Counted from the stretch's first letter, positions 10,644 through 21,501 are shown. The stretch: 37,091 bases of DNA from Campylobacterota bacterium (GCA_030836825.1 JAUPLR010000071.1:1-37091); one strand, 5' to 3'. Numbers and translations are program-made. Notes: a model not told the origin generated them from the letters alone.

Positions 10644-12440
10644 ATGCGCCACTCCAATAAATCCAAAAAAATATTAGCACTTTTTCTCGTCCTCTTATTG
10701 GGATTCGGAATTTTCTTAGCCGTAATGCTTTACACGGCCATTCATGAGCGTGATATTCCCTCGATCTATTCCGAAGAAACCTCCAAGGCGCAACGCGGAA
10801 ACATTATCAGTGCCGACGGATTCCATATTACCGCCACTCAAAAGCTCTATAAAGCGGTCGTCAATACCAAAAACATTGATCCCGATAAAAGGGAACTTTT
10901 TGTTCAACTCTTTAGCATTTACAGCGGCATAACTCCCGATGAAATACGCCAACGCCTCCGTACCCGCAAAGGTTCGGTCACACTGAGTTATCATATCGGG
11001 CCCAAAGAGGCGATGTATCTTAAAACCCTCGCTTTTGAGTTGCGAAAACTCAAAGTGTTTATCGAGTATGAACTTCCCAACGGCCAGCGTGTCCTTCAAG
11101 GCCTTAACATTATCGAAAGCGGTGAAGCACGTCGATACCCTTACCAAAAACTCCTGACACCGTTAATCGGATACCCTAGAAAAATGGAAGAAGACGGATA
11201 CACCCGTATTTACGGAATTAAAGGTCTGGAAAAATATTTTGATCAAGAACTCAATCCTCAGCAAAATAAAACGCAAAAAGCGATGCGTGATGTCAATGGC
11301 TATTTGATCTTAAATAAACAAAGCTCGATTAAATCTCAAATCAACGGTTTTGATATCAAACTCAATATCCCCATCGCCCTTCAAGCACGGGTAGAAGCCA
11401 TTACCGATCGTATCAAAGAGACACTCCAAGCCGATGAGATCATTGCTACTGTCATGGAAGCCAAGACGGGAAAAGTCATTGCGTTGGCAAGCTCTAATCG
11501 TTTCGACCCCAGTCATATCCGTATGGACGACTATCCATCGCTCAACACAAACGCCATCGAATACAGTTTTGAACCGGGTTCTGTTATCAAGCCTATCATC
11601 TTCTCTCTGCTGCTGGATCGTCACCTCATCAATCCCTACGATATGGTCAACGGACACAACGGACGCTATCAAATGGGAAGAAAGCTGATCGTTGACGAGC
11701 ATGCGTTTCAAATGATCAGCGCCGAAAACGTCATTGTCCACTCTTCCAACATTGGCATTGCTTTGTTGGGTCAGAAACTCAATGGAGCAGAATTCACCGA
11801 AGGGTTACAGCGTTTTGGATTTACCCATTTCAGCGGAACCGATTTGCCGTATGAAAAGCGTGGCTCCATCCCCAGCAGTGCGCAACTCAACAATTACCTC
11901 TATAAAGCCATTACCTCCTATGGGTATGGAATGCGTTCAAATACCATGCAAATGCTCAAGGCCTACAATGTCTTTAACAATGGCGGGCGTATTATCAATC
12001 CCATGATAGTAGGTTCTACCATTAGTGATCACAACGGTGAAACACCGATGCAAGTCCAAGCGCCGGTCCAAGTCATTTCTCCCGCAACCGCAGAGCGCAT
12101 GAAGCTGATTTTGATCAAAACGGTGAACGAAGGGACAGGAACGCTTGCTAAAACCCCAGGGCTAGAAGTAGGCGGAAAAACAGGAACCGCCCATATCGCA
12201 AAAAATGGCAGGTACGTCAACAGCTACCATACCTCGTTCGTCGGGTTTGCCAACGATACCAAACATGCCTATACCATTGGAATTACCGTCATTAATCCGC
12301 GTACCGTCTATTTTGCGTCCATTACCGCCGTTCCTGTCTTCAAAGCCATCGTAGATGTCATGGTTGAGGAGAAATATCTCCATCTCGATCCCAGAGCCGT
12401 TGCGGCGGCACAAAGCGCTCCTACCGTTGAGCACCCTTAA
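10644..12440 (+). CDS. ftsI: Penicillin-binding protein (FtsI/PBP2-like transpeptidase)
   Basis: 598 aa; N-terminal TM, EPGSVIKPIIFSLLL (SxxK), SSNIG (SxN), VGGKTGTA (KTG). Confidence 0.92.
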   Translation: MRHSNKSKKILALFLVLLLGFGIFLAVMLYTAIHERDIPSIYSEETSKAQRGNIISADGFHITATQKLYKAVVNTKNIDPDKRELFVQLFSIYSGITPDEIRQRLRTRKGSVTLSYHIGPKEAMYLKTLAFELRKLKVFIEYELPNGQRVLQGLNIIESGEARRYPYQKLLTPLIGYPRKMEEDGYTRIYGIKGLEKYFDQELNPQQNKTQKAMRDVNGYLILNKQSSIKSQINGFDIKLNIPIALQARVEAITDRIKETLQADEIIATVMEAKTGKVIALASSNRFDPSHIRMDDYPSLNTNAIEYSFEPGSVIKPIIFSLLLDRHLINPYDMVNGHNGRYQMGRKLIVDEHAFQMISAENVIVHSSNIGIALLGQKLNGAEFTEGLQRFGFTHFSGTDLPYEKRGSIPSSAQLNNYLYKAITSYGYGMRSNTMQMLKAYNVFNNGGRIINPMIVGSTISDHNGETPMQVQAPVQVISPATAERMKLILIKTVNEGTGTLAKTPGLEVGGKTGTAHIAKNGRYVNSYHTSFVGFANDTKHAYTIGITVINPRTVYFASITAVPVFKAIVDVMVEEKYLHLDPRAVAAAQSAPTVEHP

Positions 12441-12452
12441 CTAAATTACCCT

Positions 12453-12983
12453 TTATTTCGTTTTTCCATTGAGCGCTTTGTGAATTAATAGCGTCGCATC
12501 TTTACTAAACGCATAGCGATACTCCATCCCCCACACTTCAACGATGGCTTCTCCCGTGAGTATCAATTTACTTTCTTCCTGCACGATGGCAGCAACACGA
12601 TTAAAGGTGATGTGTTCGGGATCGATTTCAATGGTAAGAGGAAGAACGCGCTGCGCATTAGAAGCAACATTAAATCCCTTATCACCATGGACACGTGCGG
12701 ACCCATGCGCCAAAATCTTCTTCTCCTCGATAAGAGCATAGGTGAACGATTTCAGTTTTAGTTCACTGTGCCACCGATTCGTGATGCTCACATCCGTACC
12801 GATGCGTATTGCCTCGCGATCTGCAGGACCTCCCAGCAGAGACAATATCCCCAACACGACTTCACTTTTCGTATTTTCCAAACGTAAATGACCTGAGGGC
12901 TCGATGAGAACATCTTTCCCCATCTTTGGAGCGCATCCGCTTAACAATCCCAAAATTGCCATCCCAACTAAAAACTGTTTCAT
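12453..12983 (-). CDS. Putative lipoprotein
   Basis: MKQFLVGMAILGLLSGCAPKMGKDV: signal peptide with LSGC lipobox; start at 12983. Confidence 0.75.
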   Translation of the reverse strand: MKQFLVGMAILGLLSGCAPKMGKDVLIEPSGHLRLENTKSEVVLGILSLLGGPADREAIRIGTDVSITNRWHSELKLKSFTYALIEEKKILAHGSARVHGDKGFNVASNAQRVLPLTIEIDPEHITFNRVAAIVQEESKLILTGEAIVEVWGMEYRYAFSKDATLLIHKALNGKTK

Positions 12984-12984
12984 C

Positions 12985-13806
12985 TTACATCCATACATTA
13001 TCAATGAGTCGTGTCGATCCTACACGTGCCGCAACCAGTACGATCGTATCTCCAATAATTACCTCAGGTATCACTTCAAAACGACGATTAACAACTGCCA
13101 CATACTCAACCCTCAACGGCTGTAAAATATCCAACATTGCTTTTGTAATTTCCTTACTTTCTCTCACCCCTTGCATCACGAGATGGGTAGAGTGCTTAAG
13201 CGAAGCAGAAAGCTTAAGCGCTTCAATACGATCTTCTTGACTCAAATAGACATTACGGCTCGAAAGCGCCAATCCATCACTTTGGCGTACCGTATCCACC
13301 GCAATAATTTCAACGCTCATAAAAAAATTCTGCACCATCTGCGTGATGAGCGCCAACTGCTGTGCATCTTTTTTTCCAAAATAGGTGCGAGAGGCCCGTA
13401 CCATATTGAGCAGCTTCATCACAACACTCAAAACTCCGTCAAAATGTCCTGGACGCACGGCACCCTCGAGGATATACCCACGAACATCCGGCGCTTTGAT
13501 ACTCACTTCATCCTTCCCGTACATCGTACTCGCTTCAGGATAAAACAATACGTCCACGCCACTAAGCTCACAAATTTTAAAATCCGCTTCTTCGCGGCGG
13601 GGGTATTTACTCAAATCCTCCCCCGGCAAAAACTGTGTCGGATTCACAAAAATGGACACCACCACCACCTCATTCTCCGCTCTTGCTCTCTCTATGAGCG
13701 TGCGATGCCCAATGTGCAGCGCCCCCATCGTCGGCACAAATCCAACCGATCCCGTTTTAGAATCCAAAGCAGCTCTTAATTCCACTGCCGTACGTGCGAT
13801 AATCAT
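12985..13806 (-). CDS. panC: Pantothenate synthetase
   Basis: [51 protein letters not shown] motifs. Confidence 0.97.
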   Translation of the reverse strand: MIIARTAVELRAALDSKTGSVGFVPTMGALHIGHRTLIERARAENEVVVVSIFVNPTQFLPGEDLSKYPRREEADFKICELSGVDVLFYPEASTMYGKDEVSIKAPDVRGYILEGAVRPGHFDGVLSVVMKLLNMVRASRTYFGKKDAQQLALITQMVQNFFMSVEIIAVDTVRQSDGLALSSRNVYLSQEDRIEALKLSASLKHSTHLVMQGVRESKEITKAMLDILQPLRVEYVAVVNRRFEVIPEVIIGDTIVLVAARVGSTRLIDNVWM

Positions 13807-13864
13807 CGTTTTAGCCTCTATGCAATATAATCACAATTATAATACAGTTAGAGGACATTCCTTT

Positions 13865-14974
13865 ATGGATCATTACGAATACACCGAATTATTGAAGACC
13901 TTGACGATTAAAATGCAAAACGTCACGGATGTTGTCCGCCCAAAAGAGATAACTGCACGATTGGGTGAAATAGAAGCACTTGAAAACAGCGATGGATTTT
14001 GGAACGATGCCGCTGTTGCCGGTCTCGTTCAAAAAGAAAAAACCCAACTTGAACGCAAACTTGCCAAATATTCCAAAACATTTCATGCCCTAGGCGATGC
14101 CAAAGACATCTATGAAATGGCCAAAGAAGAAGGTGATGAAGAAACCATCGAATCCCTTTTTTCGGATGCTGCCGCTTTGGAAAATCAAATCAAGGCAATG
14201 GAAGTTGAAGTACTCTTATCCGGCGAACACGATTCGCACAACGCCATTGTTACCATCCATCCCGGAGCTGGCGGAACAGAGTCTCAAGACTGGGCGTCCA
14301 TGCTGCTGCGTATGTATACCCGATGGGCTGAACGTCACGATTTCAGTATTGAAATGCTTGATTATCAATCCGGTGATGAAGCAGGGATTAAAGATGCCGC
14401 CATTTTGATTAAAGGAATCAACGTCTACGGCTATCTCAAAAATGAAAATGGAATTCACCGCTTGGTGCGCATCAGCCCTTACGATTCGGCGGCCAAACGC
14501 CATACCAGTTTCACCTCCGTTTTAATCTCTCCGGAACTGGACGATGACATCGATATTGAGATCGAAGACCGTGATATCCGCATCGACACCTACCGTGCAT
14601 CCGGCGCAGGAGGACAACACGTCAATAAAACTGAATCGGCTATTCGTATTACCCATATCCCCACAGGGATTGTGGTGCAATGCCAAAATGACCGAAGTCA
14701 GCATAAAAATAAAGCCACCGCCTTTAAAATGCTTAAATCTCGTTTGTATGAACTTGAGATGGAAAAAAAGCAAGCCGCCGTTGACGGGGTGGAAAAAAGT
14801 GAAAATGGCTGGGGGCATCAAATCCGCTCTTACGTCCTAGCGCCGTATCAGCAAGTCAAAGACACCCGCTCCAATGAAGCGTATTCGAGTATCAATGCTA
14901 TTCTCGATGGAGATATCGATGAAATGATCGAAGGGGTACTCATCGCCCTCAACCGAAAAGATGACGACGACTAA
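13865..14974 (+). CDS. prfB: Peptide chain release factor 2
   Basis: [18 protein letters not shown]...; [38 protein letters not shown]. Start at ATG 13865; no frameshift site needed. Confidence 0.96.
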   Translation: MDHYEYTELLKTLTIKMQNVTDVVRPKEITARLGEIEALENSDGFWNDAAVAGLVQKEKTQLERKLAKYSKTFHALGDAKDIYEMAKEEGDEETIESLFSDAAALENQIKAMEVEVLLSGEHDSHNAIVTIHPGAGGTESQDWASMLLRMYTRWAERHDFSIEMLDYQSGDEAGIKDAAILIKGINVYGYLKNENGIHRLVRISPYDSAAKRHTSFTSVLISPELDDDIDIEIEDRDIRIDTYRASGAGGQHVNKTESAIRITHIPTGIVVQCQNDRSQHKNKATAFKMLKSRLYELEMEKKQAAVDGVEKSENGWGHQIRSYVLAPYQQVKDTRSNEAYSSINAILDGDIDEMIEGVLIALNRKDDDD

Positions 14975-15725
14975 CGAAAACACCCTCGTCAAAGAGTGCG
15001 CTTTGCATGAAGCATGCTCGTATATTGCAGGGAATACCCAAACCATCCATTATAAAGTTATTCAAGAGTGTACTAAACAACAGTGCGAAGCTCTTATTTT
15101 ACGAGGCTGGCGTCGTTTTGGTGCGATGTATTTTCGCCCTATCTGTCAGGACTGTTGCTTATGTGAAAGCCTTAAAATCGATGTGGCCAACTACACCTTC
15201 AGCAAATCCGAACGACGCATATTGCGTAAAAACAGCCATCTGCACACCATCGTGCGTCACCCTACCATGACCACCGAACACTTAGAACTTTTCTATCGTT
15301 ACCACGCCTACAAACATCGCACCCGTGATTGGGATGCCCCAAAAGTCGATCCCAAAAACTACTCCTCTTCTTTTGTTCACGGTCACGGCGACTTTGGCTA
15401 TGAAGTTCTCTATTTTCAAGGCGACAAACTCATCGCTGTTGATTTGATCGACATCCTCAACGATGGCATTTCCTCCCTGTACTGCTACTACGACCCTCAC
15501 CACCAAAACCTCTCTTTGGGAAAATATACCCTCTTGGAGCAAATAGCCCTAGCAAAGCGCTTAGGGCTTAAATGGATCTATCTTGGCTATTACGTTGAAG
15601 AATGTCTTAGCTTGGCTTACAAAGCTAATTATGCTCCATCCCTGCAACTTCAGGGCAGACCGGAAGAACATGAAACTCCGATATGGGAAATACCAGACAC
15701 CGTTGGTTATAATAAACAAAATTGA
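14961..15725 (+). CDS. bpt: Aspartate/glutamate leucyl-transferase (bacterial ATE-like, N-end rule)
   Basis: [43 protein letters not shown]...; 14-bp overlap with prfB. Confidence 0.88.
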   Translation: MTTTNENTLVKECALHEACSYIAGNTQTIHYKVIQECTKQQCEALILRGWRRFGAMYFRPICQDCCLCESLKIDVANYTFSKSERRILRKNSHLHTIVRHPTMTTEHLELFYRYHAYKHRTRDWDAPKVDPKNYSSSFVHGHGDFGYEVLYFQGDKLIAVDLIDILNDGISSLYCYYDPHHQNLSLGKYTLLEQIALAKRLGLKWIYLGYYVEECLSLAYKANYAPSLQLQGRPEEHETPIWEIPDTVGYNKQN

Positions 15726-15739
15726 CACAAAGTGGCTTC

Positions 15740-16657
15740 ATGAACTACTCGGCCATCCTAGAACAAATCCAAACCGACGTTGCTCCTCTTTTGGGTCAGG
15801 GGAAAGTCGCCACCTATATCCCCGCGCTTGCCTGTGCTGATCCTCATGATTTTGCAATGTCATTACAGCTTGTCAGTGGCGAATCCTATCACATTGGCTT
15901 GCACAATAAGACTTTTTCCATTCAAAGCATCTCCAAAATATTCATGTATGAAATGGCCTTGAATTTATTTGAAGAAAGCATTTTGGGTCGGGTGAACGTT
16001 GAACCCTCGGGCAATCCGTTTAACTCGCTCATACAACTCGAATACGAAAATGGAATCCCCCGTAACCCCTTTATCAATCCGGGAGCCATCGTCATCGCAG
16101 ACATGCTCACCTCCTATTTTAAAGAAAAAAGCCTTCGCTCCATTATTGATTTTGTTCAGATATGCGCAAATGACGCCTCTGTTTCTATGGATGAAAGCAT
16201 TGCAGAGTCTGAACACAGCAATGGCTATCGAAATTATGCGCTTGCCAATTTAATGAAAAGTTTTGGTAATATCAAAAATGATGTCGAAAGTGTTTTAAAT
16301 ACGTATTTTAATTGTTGCTCTATTGCCGCAAATACGGCTCAACTTGCGCGCAGCATCTTGCATCTTGCGCATCAGGGAACCGATCCGCTCACCTCTCTAA
16401 AGCATCTCTCCCCAGAGCACACCAAGCGCATAAACGCCCTGATGCTTACTTGCGGTCATTATGATGCCTCGGGTGAGTTTGCCTATCGAATCGGATTACC
16501 GGGAAAGAGTGGTGTTGGGGGAGGCATAGTAACAACAGTACCCAGCATAATGAGCATAGCTGTCTATTCTCCTGCGCTTAACAAGCATGGAAATTCTCTA
16601 GCGGGAACAAAAGCTTTGGAACTTTTTTCAAAATACACGGGACACTCTATTTTTTAA
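15740..16657 (+). CDS. glsA: Glutaminase
   Basis: MNYSAILEQIQTDVAPLLGQGKVATYIPALA...FSIQSISKIF...NPFINPGAIV...GLPGKSGVGGGI; start ATG 15740 preferred over TTG 15722. Confidence 0.95.
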   Translation: MNYSAILEQIQTDVAPLLGQGKVATYIPALACADPHDFAMSLQLVSGESYHIGLHNKTFSIQSISKIFMYEMALNLFEESILGRVNVEPSGNPFNSLIQLEYENGIPRNPFINPGAIVIADMLTSYFKEKSLRSIIDFVQICANDASVSMDESIAESEHSNGYRNYALANLMKSFGNIKNDVESVLNTYFNCCSIAANTAQLARSILHLAHQGTDPLTSLKHLSPEHTKRINALMLTCGHYDASGEFAYRIGLPGKSGVGGGIVTTVPSIMSIAVYSPALNKHGNSLAGTKALELFSKYTGHSIF

Positions 16658-16701
16658 TGTAAGGTAAAAAGGATTCTGAAGAATAATGGGGAGAGAAAAG
16701 T

Positions 16702-16717
16702 TTCCCCGTTAGGGGAA
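16702..16717 (-). terminator. Hairpin downstream of fusA, in convergent gap with glsA
   Basis: TTCCCC-GTTA-GGGGAA perfect stem; on the minus strand followed by ACTTTTCTC. Confidence 0.6.
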
Positions 16718-16728
16718 GAAGAGATAGC

Positions 16729-18813
16729 TTAGCTGTTACGCTTTTTGATAATCTCTTCGGCAACGTTACGTGGAACTTCTTCGTAGTGATCGAATTCCAT
16801 AGAATAACTTGCACGTCCTTGTGTCGCAGAACGAAGGTCAGTAGAGTAACCGAACATTTCTGACAACGGAACAAACGCGTCAACAATTTTGTTACCCGAA
16901 CGGTCACCCATGTTGTTCACTTGTCCACGACGACGGTTAAGGTCACCGATAACGTCACCCATAAAGTTTTCAGGTACTTCTACTTCAACTTTCATCATAG
17001 GCTCTAGGATCGCAGGGTTTGCTTTACGGCAAGCCTCTTTGAATCCCATCGATGCAGCCAGTTTAAATGCCATCTCAGAGGAGTCAACCTCATGGTATGA
17101 ACCATCATACAACGCAACTTCGATATCCTCGATAGGGTAACCCGCGAGAACACCTTTTTGCATTGCTTCTTTACACCCTTTTTCAACAGCAGGAACGTAT
17201 TCTTTTGGAATAACCCCACCTTTGATTTCGTTGTGGAAAGTATATCCGCTACCAGGCTCACCCGGCTTAACGCGAAGATAAACGTGACCGAATTGTCCAC
17301 GTCCACCTGATTGCTTAGCGTATTTGTACTCTTGGTTAACTTCTGCACGAATTGACTCACGGTAAGCAACTTGTGGTGCACCAACCTCTGCTTCAACTTT
17401 GAATTCACGAAACATTCGGTCAACAAGAATCTCAAGATGAAGTTCGCCCATTCCTGAGATGATCGTTTGACCCGTTTCTTCGTCAGTGTGAACACGGAAA
17501 GAGGGATCCTCTGCTGCAAGCTTAGCTAAAGCGATACCCATTTTTTCTTGGTCTGGTTTTGTTTTAGGCTCAACCGCGACTGAGATAACCGGCTCAGGAA
17601 AGTGCATACGCTCTAATACCAAACGCTCTTTCTCGTCACACAAAGTATCACCCGTTGTTGTATCTTTAAGACCAACAACCGCACCGATTTCACCAGCATA
17701 CAATTCTTTAATCTCTTCACGCTTATTAGCATGCATTTTTACGATACGCCCGATACGCTCTTTTTTACCTTTGATGGTGTTATAAGCATAGGTACCTGAT
17801 TCAAGAACACCACGGTAAACACGTACAAACGTCAATTGACCCACAAACGGATCCGTCATGATTTTAAACGCAAGACCGGCGAATGGAGCATCATCACGTG
17901 ATTCAACTTCCACTTCAACCTCTTCATCGTCTTCCATTGTCCCTTTGATCGCCGCAACTTCAAGTGGAGATGGTAAATAATCAACAACCGCATCCAAAAG
18001 AGTCTGAACCCCTTTGTTTTTAAACGCCGTACCACATGTCATAGGAATAATTTCCATCTTAAGACATCCGGCTTTAATCCCGCGCATGATTTCTTCGTTG
18101 CTAAGCTCACCCTCTTCGAAGAATTTCTCCATCAAAGTATCGTCACCCTCAGCAGCCGCTTCCATCATTTGCGCACGGTATTTATTCGAAATTTCTACCA
18201 TATCCGCAGGAATTTCTTCCTCATGATAGCTTGAACCCATAGCCGCATCATCATCCCAAAGGATTGCTTTCATCTTCACGAGATCAACGATACCCTTGAA
18301 ACCGTCTTCAGCACCGATTGGCAACTGAATCGCGATAGGATTCGCTTTTAAACGTAAACGGATTTGCTCTTCTACATTGTAGAAATCAGCACCGGTACGG
18401 TCCATTTTATTGACGAAAACCATACGTGGTACACCGTAACGGTTTGCTTGACGCCATACCGTTTCCGATTGCGGCTGAACACCGCCAACCGCACAGAAAA
18501 CGGCTACCGCACCATCAAGTACACGCATAGAACGCTCAACTTCAATGGTGAAGTCAACGTGGCCCGGAGTATCAATGATGTTGATTTGTTTGCCGCTCCA
18601 TTCACAGGTTGTTGCAGCGGAAGTAATCGTGATACCACGCTCTTGCTCTTGCTCCATCCAGTCCATAGTGGCCGCGCCTTCGTGAACTTCACCAATCTTA
18701 TGGGAAACACCTGTATAGAACAAAATACGTTCAGTTGTTGTCGTTTTACCCGCGTCAATGTGCGCAGCGATTCCGATATTTCTAACGTCTTCTAGTTTAT
18801 GGGATCTTGCCAT
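16729..18813 (-). CDS. fusA: Elongation factor G
   Basis: 694 aa; [37 protein letters not shown]. Confidence 0.99.
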   Translation of the reverse strand: MARSHKLEDVRNIGIAAHIDAGKTTTTERILFYTGVSHKIGEVHEGAATMDWMEQEQERGITITSAATTCEWSGKQINIIDTPGHVDFTIEVERSMRVLDGAVAVFCAVGGVQPQSETVWRQANRYGVPRMVFVNKMDRTGADFYNVEEQIRLRLKANPIAIQLPIGAEDGFKGIVDLVKMKAILWDDDAAMGSSYHEEEIPADMVEISNKYRAQMMEAAAEGDDTLMEKFFEEGELSNEEIMRGIKAGCLKMEIIPMTCGTAFKNKGVQTLLDAVVDYLPSPLEVAAIKGTMEDDEEVEVEVESRDDAPFAGLAFKIMTDPFVGQLTFVRVYRGVLESGTYAYNTIKGKKERIGRIVKMHANKREEIKELYAGEIGAVVGLKDTTTGDTLCDEKERLVLERMHFPEPVISVAVEPKTKPDQEKMGIALAKLAAEDPSFRVHTDEETGQTIISGMGELHLEILVDRMFREFKVEAEVGAPQVAYRESIRAEVNQEYKYAKQSGGRGQFGHVYLRVKPGEPGSGYTFHNEIKGGVIPKEYVPAVEKGCKEAMQKGVLAGYPIEDIEVALYDGSYHEVDSSEMAFKLAASMGFKEACRKANPAILEPMMKVEVEVPENFMGDVIGDLNRRRGQVNNMGDRSGNKIVDAFVPLSEMFGYSTDLRSATQGRASYSMEFDHYEEVPRNVAEEIIKKRNS

Positions 18814-18850
18814 GATAATAGCCTTAAAAAGTAGTTTTTATTGGGAGAAT

Positions 18851-18870
18851 AATAACCCGCTTGGGTTATT
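18851..18870 (-). promoter_or_regulatory. Hairpin in rpsG-fusA gap
   Basis: AATAACCC-GCTT-GGGTTATT, 8-bp perfect stem; no strong U tract. Confidence 0.5.
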
Positions 18871-18908
18871 AAAGGGTTACAAAATTGCGTTGCAACCGAA
18901 ATAGACTA

Positions 18909-19400
<492 letters not shown>

Positions 19401-19448
19401 TTACTCAAAAAACGGCCATCAAGAACCGAATCTTGTCGGGTTAAATGA

Positions 19449-19829
19449 TTATTTTTTAACCTTAGCTTTTTTCGTTCCGTATTTAGAACGAGATACTTTA
19501 CGGTCTTTAACACCCGCAGCATCGAGAGCACCACGAACGATATGGTATTTTACCCCTGGTAAGTCTTTAACACGACCACCACGAACAAGAACAATTGAGT
19601 GCTCCTGCAAGTTGTGACCCTCACCACCGATATAACTAATAACTTCAAACCCTGAAGTCAAACGAACTTTAGCAACTTTACGAAGTGCCGAGTTAGGTTT
19701 CTTTGGGGTTGTAGTATATACACGAGTACATACACCACGACGTTGTGGGCATGACACCAAAGCGGGTGATTTTGATTTTTTCACTACCGCTTGTCGCTCT
19801 TTACGAATAAGCTGGTTGATTGTTGGCAT
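19449..19829 (-). CDS. rpsL: 30S ribosomal protein S12
   Basis: [24 protein letters not shown]...[17 protein letters not shown]...; start at 19829. Confidence 0.98.
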   Translation of the reverse strand: MPTINQLIRKERQAVVKKSKSPALVSCPQRRGVCTRVYTTTPKKPNSALRKVAKVRLTSGFEVISYIGGEGHNLQEHSIVLVRGGRVKDLPGVKYHIVRGALDAAGVKDRKVSRSKYGTKKAKVKK

Positions 19830-20025
19830 ACAATCTCCTTGTTTTGAAATGTTCCAGTAGAATTTTAATCCACCCATAGGGGACTAATAAACGCGCAATG
19901 GTACCTGTTTTTTGATTAAATATAGCTTATTTTAAGGAAGGTTTAAATTGAGGCAGTCATTCACCCGTATATGGGAATCTGCTATAATCTTAGAGCGTGT
20001 TTGATGGAAAATATTCAAAATTCTA

Positions 20026-20277
20026 CTATGCGCAATGGGACAAAACAAGTTCATGCTTTAGCTTGTAGTCGATAATCCCCTCCAACGATATATCTTCATC
20101 AATATCGTCAAAATGAACACCTCTTCCCCCGCCAACAAGATGGTAATTTGAGAGTTGTAATACGCTGCTTTGCTCGATGCGTTTGGTATAAGAATACGGT
20201 AATGTTAAAACATCACCACTGTCAAGATGGACTAAAATTTTAGTGTCCAGTTCAATCTTGCTGATTAAAGTACTCAT
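20026..20277 (-). CDS. DUF2442-like protein (copy 2)
   Basis: MSTLISKIELDTKILVHLDSGDVLTLPYSYTKRIEQSSVLQLSNYHLVGGGRGVHFDDIDEDISLEGII; overlaps the DUF4160-like gene by 26 bp. Confidence 0.8.
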   Translation of the reverse strand: MSTLISKIELDTKILVHLDSGDVLTLPYSYTKRIEQSSVLQLSNYHLVGGGRGVHFDDIDEDISLEGIIDYKLKHELVLSHCA

Positions 20278-20518
20278 TCCACGCCTCCAAAAAATTTTGT
20301 TTGTGTTTTTCAACAATCCTTGTAGCTTCGCGTATCTCTTTTGATGTCATATGATAATTGTCAGTGACTTTTAATGTCTCAAGCTCTATTCTCAAATACT
20401 TCTCTGATTTTTCGATATGCACATGTTTGGGCAAATGCTTATCACTAAAAAAGAAAAATCGATAACCATCCGCCCTCAATAATGTCGGCGTGGCACGCTC
20501 CGCTGTTTCATTAGACAT
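20252..20518 (-). CDS. DUF4160-like protein (copy 2)
   Basis: MSNETAERATPTLLRADGYRFFFFSDKHLPKHVHIEKSEKYLRIEL...; GYRFFFFSDKHLPKHVH motif. Start at 20518 is likely; the track start is 20572. Confidence 0.8.
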   Translation of the reverse strand: MSNETAERATPTLLRADGYRFFFFSDKHLPKHVHIEKSEKYLRIELETLKVTDNYHMTSKEIREATRIVEKHKQNFLEAWNEYFNQQD

Positions 20519-20553
20519 ATTGTAGCGTATTTTACTATTCAGCGCCACGGCTT

Positions 20554-20586
20554 TCGTCATCCCATGCGCCAATCGAGGAATCCATT
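20554..20586. repeat. Degenerate REP-like sequence
   Basis: TCGTCATCCCATGCGCCAATCGAGGAATCCA resembles the common 'TCATTCC-CGC...GCG-GGAATCCA' type palindrome but is degraded. Confidence 0.35.
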
Positions 20587-20627
20587 ATTTGAGAATTTAA
20601 TTCAGCCTGTCCACATTACTTTTTATC

Positions 20628-20753
20628 TTACCATCGCTTAGGTACATATTCCTCTTCAAGCCGTTGGCTAAATATTGATTGTTCTTCTTGAGCTGCTCAC
20701 TGTTTAAAAGCTTTTCCACTTATCTGTTTGAGGTATTCACAAGATTTCATCAT
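20628..20753 (-). pseudogene. Possible short gene remnant with in-frame TGA
   Basis: MMKSCEYLKQISGKAFKQ*AAQEEQSIFSQRLEEEYVPKRW*: frame continues across TGA at 20697-20699; protein-like composition on both sides. Confidence 0.3.
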
Positions 20754-20821
20754 ACTACTATAAAGAAGATTTAAGAAGTGCTGCATTCATACTTCAACAG
20801 GCTCTCTACGAATGGGAAAGA

Positions 20822-21178
20822 TTAAAGACCAATCTCTCTAAGTGCCGCTTTTTGTAAAAATGCCGAACGGCTCAAATGCAGCGGCTCAATGTAGCTGTCG
20901 ATTTTTTTCACCAAATTCTCAGGCATCGAGATATTGATCCGTAAACTTTTTTCATTGGTATGCGGTTCAGGTATGTAATCCCCCTGAGAAAGAGAAACTT
21001 CGACAAAAGCCGCAAACGCATTTTGTGCCGATTCGATTGCTTCGGTAGCAGTTTCACCATCGCCCATTACCCCTTTGAAATCTTTGTAGTAGGCAAACCA
21101 ACCGTCCCCATCCTCGGCACTCACTTTTTTAATAACAATCTCATAATCAAGATTCATATAATAGGCTAGATTTTTCAT
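20822..21178 (-). CDS. hicB: HicB family antitoxin
   Basis: MKNLAYYMNLDYEIVIKKVSAEDGDGWFAYYKDFKGVMGDGETATEAIESAQNAFAAFVE..., C-terminal RHH-like SMPENLVKKIDSYIEPLHLSRSAFLQKAAL. Confidence 0.88.
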   Translation of the reverse strand: MKNLAYYMNLDYEIVIKKVSAEDGDGWFAYYKDFKGVMGDGETATEAIESAQNAFAAFVEVSLSQGDYIPEPHTNEKSLRINISMPENLVKKIDSYIEPLHLSRSAFLQKAALREIGL

Positions 21179-21405
21179 TTGGATTCTCCCAACATTTCCA
21201 ATACGTGTTTGATATAAATCGCTTTGATAGGCTTATGATACGGAATAACGATACTGGCCATATTCTCTTTGCGAAACACAAAGTGACTACCACCACTGTT
21301 ATGACAAACATAGCCATAATCTTCCAAAAGTTTTTTAATATCCTCAAAAGGAATATTTTTCGGATTATTTTTCATGGCTTTAATCAGTTTGTCTTTTTTG
21401 CTCAT
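21175..21405 (-). CDS. hicA: HicA family mRNA interferase toxin
   Basis: ...LLEDYGYVCHNSGGSHFVFRKENMASIVIPYHKPIKAIYIKHVLEMLG; dsRBD-like GGSH motif; ATGA overlap with hicB. Confidence 0.88.
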   Translation of the reverse strand: MSKKDKLIKAMKNNPKNIPFEDIKKLLEDYGYVCHNSGGSHFVFRKENMASIVIPYHKPIKAIYIKHVLEMLGESK

Positions 21406-21478
21406 CGTCCAATCCTTTGATTACACAATCTTACACAACAATATATTAAATGAGTATTAGAAAAGTTTAAAAGAGAAT

Positions 21479-21501
21479 CTATCCCCAAAGAGTGGGGATA
21501 G
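21479..21501 (-). terminator. Probable terminator after rpoC
   Basis: CTATCCCC-AAAGAGT-GGGGATAG perfect 8-bp stem just downstream of the rpoC stop, followed on minus by ATTCTCTTTT. Confidence 0.65.

Noticed and set aside
13171-13779. 202-aa plus-strand ORF opposite panC
   Set aside because: Complement of well-supported panC; Arg/His-rich shadow frame.
15722-15740. TTG start for glutaminase
   Set aside because: ATG at 15740 (MNYSAILEQI) matches the normal GlsA N-terminus better.
17004-17519. 171-aa minus-strand ORF in another frame of fusA
   Set aside because: Overlaps fusA in an alternate frame and lacks coding character.
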